A stretch of 8,076 bases of DNA from JAQUSX01 sp035446985 (GTDB taxonomy: Bacteria; Bacillota; Clostridia; Christensenellales; CAG-314): positions 1-8,076 of the forward strand of contig DAOTGG010000046.1 of the NCBI GenBank assembly GCA_035446985.1, in the 5' to 3' direction. Position 1 is the first letter of the stretch, and the number at the start of each line of letters is the position of its first letter. Of this stretch, positions 1-5,883 are shown in pieces. The translations under genes were made by a program, and so were the position numbers. The notes under the pieces are model-generated. The model saw only the letters and a list, made by a program, of their open reading frames with translations. It ran no database searches and was not told the origin of the DNA.

Positions 1-86
1 TCGATAACTACGCTATTTTTATGCGGGAATTAAATCCCTAACGGGCTTGATAATTTTACGGGACTTTTTTGTTTTCACTATTTAAT

Positions 87-1475
87 TTATTCGATAGGTT
101 CCAAATGCGCTTGGAAGTGCCTTAAAATCGGCGGTTCCCAGGTAATGCGGTAACCGTGTTTTATCTTATTCGCACGCTTTTTAATGTTTATTAAAGCATC
201 AGCCATTACGTCAAAATGCGCTTGCGTGTAAACTCTGCGGGGAATAGCCAAACGTGTAAACTCAAATTCCGCTTTCAGCTGTTTTCCCGTATCAGGATCG
301 TTGCCCAGCATATATGAACCGATATCGCAAGAGCGGATACCCGCTTCTTTATATAGCTCGATAGCCAATAGCTGCGCGGGAAATTCGTAATACGGTATTT
401 GCGGGAACATACTTCTAGCGTCGATAAACAGTCCGTGACCGCCGACTGGAGCTTGGTAAACCACGCCCGCGTCGTCGAGTTTTGCTGCCAAATATTCCTG
501 CTGACCTATACGATATTTGAGATAATCGTCATCAATACCTTCATACAAGCCTATTGCCATAGCTTCCAAATCTCTTCCCGCAAGTCCGCCGTACGTTGTA
601 AAACCTTCAAAAGAAATACAGTTGGCTTTGATTTTCATAATTATAGGCGAGTTTCCGTCTTTTACGCCGATAAGACCGCCCATATTAAGTATCGCGTCTT
701 TTTTTGCAGACATTGTGAACATATCGCCGTAAGAAAACATTTCTTTAACAATATCTTTAATGGGCGTGTTTTTATATTTCGGATCGTCGCGTTTGATAAA
801 ATAAGCGTTTTCCGCGTATCTGGCAGCGTCTATATCTACGGGGATGCCGTATTTATGAGCTATCGTATAAACGTCTTTTAGGTTTTGCATAGATACGGGT
901 TGTCCGCCCGCGCTGTTGTTGGTGATTGTCATAACGATAACGCCGATGTTTTCTTTGCCTTTTTCGTTAATGATTTGCTCCATTTTTTTAACGTCCATAT
1001 TGCCTTTAAACGGAACGCGTTTGGTCGGGTCCAATGCTTCGGGCACAACGCAGTCGATAGCCCTTGCGCCCGCGATTTCTACGTGCGCGCGGGTTGTGTC
1101 GAAAAACATATTTGAAATGGCGTATTTGCCTTTGCCCAAAAGTATCGGCATAACGACTTTTTCCGCAGCTCTGCCTTGATGCACAGGCTGTATGTATTCA
1201 TACCCAAAAATATCTTTACCCGCGTCCAAAAGTTTGAAATAGCTTGTTGCGCCAGCGTAGCTTTCATCGCCGAGCATAATGCCGCTCCATTGATTGCTGC
1301 TCATAGCGTTAGTGCCGCTATCGGTCAATAAGTCGATATAGACGTCTTGTGAACGCAAATAAAAAACGTTGTAATGCGCTTCTTTAATTTTCGCTTCTCT
1401 TTCTTCTTGGGTGAGCATTTTTATCGGCTCTACCATTTTGATACGGAAAGGCTCCGCAATGTACTTTACCGCCAT
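87..1475 (-). CDS. tnaA: Tryptophanase (L-tryptophan indole-lyase)
   Basis: A PLP-dependent beta-eliminating lyase that cleaves L-tryptophan to indole, pyruvate and ammonia in the cytoplasm. The 462 residues match the full length of the tryptophanase/tyrosine phenol-lyase family. Visible landmarks are the N-terminal AEPFRIK, YIDLLTDSGTNAMS (46-59), GDESYAG (69-75; Tyr73 and the cation-binding Glu71), HQGR (99-102), Asp216 in DIDAAR for the PLP nitrogen, and the Schiff-base Lys259 in MSAKKDA. Three positions separate the two enzymes, and all favour tryptophanase: Asp126 in FFDTT (Thr in tyrosine phenol-lyase), Ile385 in RSCDIGS (Arg in the phenol-lyase) and His453 in LRHF (Phe in the phenol-lyase). 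The ATG has a good AAAGGAGA site 6 bases upstream. It lies 92 bp downstream of mrp on the same strand; a weak promoter may serve it separately. No TnaC-type leader peptide is present. Substrate choice is inferred from residues known in E. coli, Proteus and Citrobacter enzymes. Confidence 0.95.
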   Translation of the reverse strand: MAVKYIAEPFRIKMVEPIKMLTQEEREAKIKEAHYNVFYLRSQDVYIDLLTDSGTNAMSSNQWSGIMLGDESYAGATSYFKLLDAGKDIFGYEYIQPVHQGRAAEKVVMPILLGKGKYAISNMFFDTTRAHVEIAGARAIDCVVPEALDPTKRVPFKGNMDVKKMEQIINEKGKENIGVIVMTITNNSAGGQPVSMQNLKDVYTIAHKYGIPVDIDAARYAENAYFIKRDDPKYKNTPIKDIVKEMFSYGDMFTMSAKKDAILNMGGLIGVKDGNSPIIMKIKANCISFEGFTTYGGLAGRDLEAMAIGLYEGIDDDYLKYRIGQQEYLAAKLDDAGVVYQAPVGGHGLFIDARSMFPQIPYYEFPAQLLAIELYKEAGIRSCDIGSYMLGNDPDTGKQLKAEFEFTRLAIPRRVYTQAHFDVMADALINIKKRANKIKHGYRITWEPPILRHFQAHLEPIE

Positions 1476-1497
1476 TTTATTCTCCTTTTAAATATAA

Positions 1498-1526
1498 ATA
1501 AAATTTACTATTTAATTTTAATTCAA
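1498..1526 (-). promoter_or_regulatory. Possible tnaA promoter
   Basis: Reading the minus strand, TTGAAT (1521-1526) and TTTTAT (1498-1503) are separated by 17 bp. Transcription would start near 1491, leaving a leader of about 15 nt that just contains the ribosome binding site. The -10 matches the consensus at only 4 of 6 positions and the region is very AT-rich, so this could be chance. Read-through from mrp is the alternative, because no convincing terminator separates the two genes. Confidence 0.35.
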
Positions 1527-1567
1527 TTAAGTTTGTTTGTAAATAGCAAAAGGTTTTTCTTGAGCTA

Positions 1568-2380
1568 TTAAATCAATATTTTTTCTATTGCTTTATCAAG
1601 ATAAAGCACGTCCAGTTTTTCCAGCTCGCCTTTATCCACCGCGCTTGCGATTTTCGCGTCAAAAGGCAGTCTTGCCAATACTTCCACGCCGAATTTTTTC
1701 GCCACTTCTTCGGTTTTTCCTTCGCCGAAAATGTTTATCCTTTTGCCGCAGTCGGGACAAATCACGTAGCTCATATTTTCCACAATGCCTATGACGTTTA
1801 TCTTCATCATATTAGCCATTTTTACAGCTTTTTCCACAATCATCGACACAAGTTCCTGCGGTGAAGTCACAACGATAATTCCGTCCACTTTTATCGACTG
1901 AAAAACGGTAAGCGGTACGTCGCCCGTTCCGGGAGGCATATCTACAAACATATAATCGACTTCGCCCCAGTTTACTTCCGTCCAAAACTGCTTGACCATA
2001 TTGGCGATTATTGGTCCGCGCCAAACTACAGGATCGGTTTCGTCGGGCAAAAGAAGATTGCTAGAAATAATTTTTATTCCGTTTTGGGTTACTCTCGGCA
2101 TAATTCCTGAGTCGTCGCCGCTTACTCCGCCCTTTATGCCAAAAGCGCGGGGAATGCTCGGCCCTGTTATATCGGCGTCAAGTATCGCGGTTTTTTTGCC
2201 CAGTTTTGCCGCTTTGGAAGCAAGTAAACTTGTGACGAGCGATTTTCCCACTCCGCCTTTTCCGCTTACTATGCCGATAACTTTTTTGATTTTCGCCTGC
2301 GGGTGGGGCTTTTCAAGCAGGCTGCGTTCACCGCAGTCTTTGTCGCCGCATGTCGAACAATCGTGCGTACATTCTTTCAT
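1568..2380 (-). CDS. mrp: Mrp/NBP35-family Fe-S cluster carrier ATPase
   Basis: A cytoplasmic P-loop ATPase of the Mrp/ApbC/NBP35 group, which holds and transfers iron-sulfur clusters to apo-proteins. The 270 residues show a short N-terminal cysteine cluster (Cys4, Cys8, Cys11, Cys16), then the deviant Walker A GKGGVGKS (40-47), the switch I-like DADITGPS (68-75), the Walker B/switch II DMPPGTGD (147-154), and the C-terminal CPDC pair (Cys208, Cys211) that bridges a cluster across the dimer. VVWRGP (118-123) and ENMSY (201-205) are also typical of the family. The N-terminal DUF59 domain found in many longer bacterial Mrp proteins is absent; the Cys cluster takes its place, as in NBP35-like and many clostridial forms. 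The ATG is preceded by GGAG 10 bases upstream and by a strong promoter. The next gene downstream is tnaA; I see no specific functional link between the two. Confidence 0.93.
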   Translation of the reverse strand: MKECTHDCSTCGDKDCGERSLLEKPHPQAKIKKVIGIVSGKGGVGKSLVTSLLASKAAKLGKKTAILDADITGPSIPRAFGIKGGVSGDDSGIMPRVTQNGIKIISSNLLLPDETDPVVWRGPIIANMVKQFWTEVNWGEVDYMFVDMPPGTGDVPLTVFQSIKVDGIIVVTSPQELVSMIVEKAVKMANMMKINVIGIVENMSYVICPDCGKRINIFGEGKTEEVAKKFGVEVLARLPFDAKIASAVDKGELEKLDVLYLDKAIEKILI

Positions 2381-2413
2381 TTATTTTTATCTCCGTAAAT
2401 ATTTTCTATTTAA

Positions 2414-2443
2414 ATGATACTACCATATTGGCGCTGATGTCAA
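2414..2443 (-). promoter_or_regulatory. Promoter of mrp
   Basis: On the minus strand a perfect -35 TTGACA (2438-2443) is followed after 18 bp by TATCAT (2414-2419; 5 of 6 consensus matches). The predicted start near 2407 gives a leader of about 27 nt containing the GGAG ribosome binding site at 2391-2394. It faces away from the exporter promoter about 95 bp away. Confidence 0.75.
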
Positions 2444-2447
2444 ACGC

Positions 2448-2536
2448 AAAAAACCTTAAATCAAGCGTTATTAAAGGCGGCTATAACAAATTAAATATTC
2501 CCTTTTTTTCAATGAAAAAAACCTTTGATAAAAGCG
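2448..2536 (+). repeat. Imperfect direct repeat in the mrp/exporter intergenic region
   Basis: AAAAAACCTT followed by AAATCAAGCG (2448-2467) recurs as AAAAAACCTT followed by TGATAAAAGCG (2516-2536). The first ten bases are identical and the remainder is similar with a one-base length difference. The copies sit just inside the -35 boxes of the two divergent promoters. They could be paired binding sites for a regulator, but the A-rich composition makes chance similarity possible. Confidence 0.3.
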
Positions 2537-2537
2537 A

Positions 2538-2566
2538 TTGACAAAGCAAAAATTTAAGCAGATAAT
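2538..2566 (+). promoter_or_regulatory. Promoter of the MATE exporter gene
   Basis: TTGACA (2538-2543) is followed by a 17-bp spacer and GATAAT (2561-2566), eleven of twelve consensus positions. Transcription is predicted to start near 2573, about 42 nt before the TTG start codon. Confidence 0.8.
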
Positions 2567-2614
2567 CGTCTCATTAATACGGCGAAAAATTTTTGTTGCG
2601 CGGGGGAAAACTTT

Positions 2615-4045
2615 TTGAAACCGACTCTTAACTTACTGGACGAAAACGCAAAACTTGGAAAGATTTTGTGGTATCTTGCGTGGCCCGCGGTCTTGGAGCA
2701 ACTGCTCCTTACTTTGGTAAATTACGTCGACACCGCTATGGTAGGCTCGTTAGGGCATAATGCCACGGCGTCCATCGGCGTCGTAATGTCCACTACATGG
2801 CTGATTAACGGTCTTTTTGCAGCCGTTGCAATAGGTTTTTCCGTACCTGTCGGACGATATATCGGCGCGGGTAATATCTCTCACGCCAAAAATATAGTTA
2901 AACAAAGTCTATTGGGTATATTAATTTTCGGCGCGTTTATCACATTTTTTATTCAGTTAATCTCGCCGCATTTGCCCGTTTGGCTAGGCGCGGACGAAGC
3001 TATACGCGCGGACGCTTCGGCATATCTAAGCATAGTCTCGATATCTTACCTGTTTACGCTTTCGGCAAACGTTTGCTCTGGAATACTGCGTTGCTCGGGC
3101 GACACAAAAACGCCTTTAATATACAACGTAGCCACCAATATTATTAACGTGGTTCTAAATTTTTTATTTATATTCCCGTCACGCACGCTCACGGTTTTCG
3201 GCAGAGAAATTTTTGTCTGGGGCGCGGGAATGGGCGTCAAGGGCGCAGCCGCCGCCACGGCAATAGCGGTAGCTTTTTCGGGCGTAATGCTATTCTTCTC
3301 TTTATTTAAAAAGTCTTTTATCGTTTCTGTTACGTTTAAAGAAAAATTTAAGTTCGATTTTTCGGTATGGAAAGAAATGTTTGTGCTTGGCTCCCCCGTC
3401 GCGGCGGAAAGAATAACTAACACCTTGGGACAGATATTTATGACCGCATTAGTGACGAGTCTAGGCACAATCGCTCTTACCGCAAATACGCTGGCTATAA
3501 CCGCGGAAGCTATTACGTATATGCCCGCTTTCGGTTTTTGCGTGGCGGCGACAACGCTGGTGGCGCAGTCGCTCGGCGCGAACAAAAAAAATCTTGCGGT
3601 AAAATACAGTAAGGCTTGTATATGGTGCAGCATCGTTTTTATGGCTGTAATGGGCGTGGTGCTTTATTTTGCCTCCGATTCGCTGATGCGTATATTTTCC
3701 GACGAATCCGACGTAATTGAGCTTGGCGGAAAAGTCCTGCGGCTCGAAGCCTTTGCCCAGCCCGCCAGCGGTATCGCTATGGTAATCACGGGCACTTTGC
3801 GCGGAGCCAAAGACACAAAAGGACCTTTCTTCATCTGTCTTGTCGGTATGTGGGGCGTGAGAATACCGCTCTCGTTTATTTTGCTGCGCGTCACAAATTT
3901 AGGTCTTATTGCGGCTTGGATAGGAATGGTCGCGGATTTAACAACTCGCGGCATATTCAGCCTTGTTTTGTACCTAAAAGGAAAATGGAAAAATAACGTC
4001 ATCGTCCCTGCGTCAACGCAAAAAGACACCGCAATTGTGTCATAA
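2615..4045 (+). CDS. MATE-family multidrug/toxin exporter
   Basis: An inner-membrane antiporter of the MATE family, exporting drugs, toxins or metabolites in exchange for Na+ or H+. The 476 residues contain about twelve hydrophobic segments in two homologous halves. Family signatures are WPAVLEQLL...VDTAMVGSLG (23-47) near the first membrane segment, and the matching half-repeat motifs GILRCSGDTKTP (156-167) and GTLRGAKDTKGP (393-404). A hydrophilic stretch (about 232-255) links the halves, and the last ~20 residues form a polar cytoplasmic tail. The start is TTG, with a GGGGG ribosome binding site (2602-2606) 8 bases upstream; the N-terminus LLDENAKLGKILWYLAWPA fits the family. It has its own strong promoter, divergent from mrp. 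The lacI-family gene follows 98 bp downstream on the same strand and may or may not control it. The subgroup (NorM, DinF or MepA-like) and substrate cannot be decided by eye. Confidence 0.92.
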   Translation: MKPTLNLLDENAKLGKILWYLAWPAVLEQLLLTLVNYVDTAMVGSLGHNATASIGVVMSTTWLINGLFAAVAIGFSVPVGRYIGAGNISHAKNIVKQSLLGILIFGAFITFFIQLISPHLPVWLGADEAIRADASAYLSIVSISYLFTLSANVCSGILRCSGDTKTPLIYNVATNIINVVLNFLFIFPSRTLTVFGREIFVWGAGMGVKGAAAATAIAVAFSGVMLFFSLFKKSFIVSVTFKEKFKFDFSVWKEMFVLGSPVAAERITNTLGQIFMTALVTSLGTIALTANTLAITAEAITYMPAFGFCVAATTLVAQSLGANKKNLAVKYSKACIWCSIVFMAVMGVVLYFASDSLMRIFSDESDVIELGGKVLRLEAFAQPASGIAMVITGTLRGAKDTKGPFFICLVGMWGVRIPLSFILLRVTNLGLIAAWIGMVADLTTRGIFSLVLYLKGKWKNNVIVPASTQKDTAIVS

Positions 4046-4054
4046 AACCGCTTG

Positions 4055-4104
4055 AAAGTGAACAAAACAACTATTTTTTTGCGAATTAATTTAATATTCA
4101 CTTT
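4055..4104. repeat. Spaced inverted repeat between the exporter and lacI-type genes
   Basis: AAAGTGAA (4055-4062) and its exact reverse complement TTCACTTT (4097-4104) are 34 bases apart. The right arm ends just before the -35 region of the regulator promoter. The loop is too long and AT-rich for a typical terminator, although a T-run (4074-4080) lies inside it. It may be a pair of regulator half-sites or chance. No CG-centred LacI-type operator is visible here. Confidence 0.3.
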
Positions 4105-4108
4105 ATTA

Positions 4109-4137
4109 TTGCATTAAAATTTTGGATTTGATATAAT
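4109..4137 (+). promoter_or_regulatory. Extended -10 promoter of the LacI-family gene
   Basis: A perfect TATAAT (4132-4137) preceded by TG at 4129-4130 forms an extended -10 element. A weak TTGCAT (4109-4114) lies 17 bp upstream in the -35 position. The predicted transcription start is near 4143-4145, on top of the first possible ATG. Confidence 0.65.
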
Positions 4138-4143
4138 TTCGAT

Positions 4144-5115
4144 ATGCGAAAGAACACCGAAAAAATGACCATCGAAAAAATCGCCAAAAAACTGGGAGTC
4201 GCTACTTGTACCGTTTCTAAGGCTTTAAATAACGCTACCGACGTCAGCGAAAAAACTAGAAAAAAAGTTTTGGATTACGCCGCTAATATCGGATTTAGTC
4301 TAAAAAGACGTAACTGCGCACGAAGATTTTGTGTGCTTATCGCTAATTCAAATACGGACGAAAATAACGAATATACGATGCTGAACGGTTTTCAAACCGC
4401 GGCGAAAAAAAACCGCACGGAAATAGTGGTGGAAACGTACTGCGGCGAAGAAAATTTTGATTTTGACAATTATTTATCAGAGAAAAAGATAGACGGTGCT
4501 TTCATTATCGGCAACATGGACAAAAAACTAGCCGACCAACTGGTTACTTCGCGCTTCCCTGCCGTATTGGCGGATTCGCTGTTACCTGTGGCAAACGTTT
4601 CCGAAACCGACACAGATTATGCAAGAGCCATTTCCGATATGGTGACTTATTTGTTTTCGCTCGGACACAGTAAAATAGGCTTCCTTAATCACAATGACCG
4701 CGGAGAAAAATTCGGCGGATACGTTGCGGGAATGATATCCAATAATTTAAAAATTGACACAAATACTCTTGTTCGAATAGATACTGATGATTTTGACGGC
4801 TATAATGCCGCGAAGACTTTTTGCGGACGCTCGACCGCAGTCGTTTGCGCAAGCGACGACCTGGCGGCGGGACTTATCCGCGGATTAAAAAATATGGGTG
4901 TTAACGTTCCCGACCAAATGAGCGTAACGGGATTCGGCGACACAAAAATCGCGGAATTTTTTACACCCAGACTTACTACCTTAAAAATAGATTACTGGAT
5001 TTTGGGGCAGACGGCTTACAACGTCCTTGCAGAACTCGCGTGCGGCGGTACGCCAAGACGAATCCTTTTGAACGGCGAAATCATACCGCGCGAATCAACC
5101 AAAAAAATCGAGTAA
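4144..5115 (+). CDS. LacI/GalR-family transcriptional regulator
   Basis: A cytoplasmic DNA-binding regulator with an N-terminal LacI-type helix-turn-helix and a periplasmic-binding-protein-like sensor domain. In the 323-residue reading, the HTH spans about residues 9-29 (TIEKIAKKLGVATCTVSKALN), followed by VSEKTRKKVLDYAANIGF and a divergent hinge (RRNCARR). The sensor domain covers about 62-318 and ends with the family-typical ASDDLAAGLIRGLKNMGV...VTGFGD...PRLTTL. This is the longest reading. The second ATG (4165, Met8) may be the true start: LacI proteins usually open directly with MTI-like residues, and the predicted transcription start coincides with the first ATG. Neither ATG has a strong ribosome binding site. 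The ligand is unknown; most relatives sense sugars, but no sugar gene is in the window. It converges with the tetR-family gene, with a 14-bp gap between stop codons. Confidence 0.9.
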   Translation: MRKNTEKMTIEKIAKKLGVATCTVSKALNNATDVSEKTRKKVLDYAANIGFSLKRRNCARRFCVLIANSNTDENNEYTMLNGFQTAAKKNRTEIVVETYCGEENFDFDNYLSEKKIDGAFIIGNMDKKLADQLVTSRFPAVLADSLLPVANVSETDTDYARAISDMVTYLFSLGHSKIGFLNHNDRGEKFGGYVAGMISNNLKIDTNTLVRIDTDDFDGYNAAKTFCGRSTAVVCASDDLAAGLIRGLKNMGVNVPDQMSVTGFGDTKIAEFFTPRLTTLKIDYWILGQTAYNVLAELACGGTPRRILLNGEIIPRESTKKIE

Positions 5116-5129
5116 TTATTTACCCCTTC

Positions 5130-5684
5130 TTACAAAAATGCGCCAACGCATACATTAAAAAATGCGTCGAGCGTTTTTTTGTTTTTATCCACTTTTTTGT
5201 CCGCAAACGCTATTACCGTTTCTAAAAAAATCGAAAACACCGTATCCAATAGCGAAAAACATTGTTCGTCCGTCAAGTTACGGGTAAGTTCCGCATTAAA
5301 ATAGTCTTTAATAAATTCCGCCGATACGTACGGATTTGTTTTTTCTTTGTATGCCGAATGTCTGTAAGCGGCGCAAAATTTCGCATAATAATCGTTATCC
5401 AGCGCAAAAGATAAAATTTCTTCCCAAAAATCCTTGTATTTTCCTTCCTGCAACAAATTCGCGTTAGATTTAAAATTCGCGTATAACTTTTCCAGCGAAT
5501 ATTCGTACGCTTTATTAAAAAGATTCTTTTTCGTTTTATAATAAACAAATATCGTCGCGTCGGTTATATCGCATTTTTCGGCTATTTTTTTTGACGGCGT
5601 TTTTTCTATACTTTCCTCCGCCGCTGTTTTTACCGTTTCTATTAAAATTCTTTCCGCTACGTTTACCAAATTACGTCTTGCCAC
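5130..5684 (-). CDS. TetR/AcrR-family transcriptional regulator
   Basis: A small ligand-responsive DNA-binding protein, 184 residues from a GTG start. The N-terminal TetR-type domain is visible: helix 1 around residues 8-22, the HTH at about 31-49 (SKKIAEKCDITDATIFVYY), then KTKKNLFNKAYEY, the usual helix 4 entry. The remainder is an all-helical, poorly conserved C-terminal domain rich in aromatics and ending in VCVGAFL; its ligand cannot be predicted. The frame is open upstream to an ATG at 5738, but that ATG has no ribosome binding site. The GTG at 5684 has AAAGGAG 8 bases upstream and gives the expected short N-terminus. It is divergent from tldD, and the palindrome between them is a candidate autoregulatory site. 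Its 3' end contains, on the opposite strand, the likely terminator of the lacI-type gene. Confidence 0.88.
   Translation of the reverse strand: MARRNLVNVAERILIETVKTAAEESIEKTPSKKIAEKCDITDATIFVYYKTKKNLFNKAYEYSLEKLYANFKSNANLLQEGKYKDFWEEILSFALDNDYYAKFCAAYRHSAYKEKTNPYVSAEFIKDYFNAELTRNLTDEQCFSLLDTVFSIFLETVIAFADKKVDKNKKTLDAFFNVCVGAFL
5157..5180 (+). terminator. Rho-independent terminator of the LacI-family gene
   Basis: AAAAAATGC (5157-5165) pairs with GCGTTTTTT (5171-5179) around the loop GTCGA, giving a 9-bp stem that includes one U-G pair and runs into a seven-T tract. It lies about 42 bases after the lacI-type stop codon. It is inside the tetR-family coding sequence, where the same bases encode KKTLDAFF on the other strand. 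On the minus strand the U-G pair becomes a C-A mismatch, so termination should be weaker in that direction. The stem has only two G-C pairs, so strength is uncertain. Confidence 0.55.
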
Positions 5685-5787
5685 TTTTTTGACTCCTTTT
5701 GTTTTATGTAGCGCGGAAAAAATGTCTGAAAAAATCATCTTATTTAGTATCGCCTATTTTAATTTTTCCATATAAATTTTTATTTTT

Positions 5788-5809
5788 TTAGCAACTTATA
5801 GTTGCCTAA
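5788..5809. promoter_or_regulatory. Candidate TetR-family operator (palindrome)
   Basis: The core GCAACTTATAGTTGC (5791-5805) is a perfect inverted repeat with 6-bp arms around TAT. Symmetry continues outward as TTA on the left and, after one extra C, TAA on the right. It is the clearest palindrome in the divergent region between the TetR-family gene and tldD, about 21 bp upstream of the tldD -35 box and about 100 bp upstream of the tetR GTG. Binding by the neighbouring TetR protein is inference from position and symmetry. Confidence 0.55.
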
Positions 5810-5826
5810 CATTTTAATAATTAATA

Positions 5827-5855
5827 TTGAAAATACTAGATATTTAGTTTATAAT
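5827..5855 (+). promoter_or_regulatory. Promoter of the tldD-tldE operon
   Basis: TTGAAA (5827-5832; 5 of 6 consensus matches), a 17-bp spacer, then a perfect TATAAT (5850-5855). Predicted transcription starts near 5862, leaving a leader of about 21 nt that holds AAAGGAG. A perfect 10-bp palindrome, ATAAATTTAT (5854-5863), overlaps the end of the -10 box and the start site; it could be a second regulator site, but is AT-only. Confidence 0.75.
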
Positions 5856-5883
5856 AAATTTATCAGTTTAAAAGGAGTAACTT

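Noticed and set aside
1..86. Possible terminator of tnaA
   Set aside because: Only a GGGA/TCCC inverted repeat with short stems is visible, and no proper T-run follows on the minus strand.
399..1179. Several plus-strand open frames antisense to tnaA
   Set aside because: They lie entirely within the well-supported tryptophanase gene, resemble no family, and have no ribosome binding sites.
1992..2541. Plus-strand open frames running from mrp into the intergenic region
   Set aside because: They are shadows of mrp that extend over two promoters; their sequences are low-complexity and not protein-like.
3046..4101. Minus-strand open frames of 195 and 145 codons antisense to the MATE gene
   Set aside because: The MATE reading has a full family match and membrane topology; these frames are its complement with no translation signal.
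5040..5225. Plus-strand open frame spanning the end of lacI and the end of tetR
   Set aside because: It overlaps two well-supported genes in other frames and contains the terminator hairpin.
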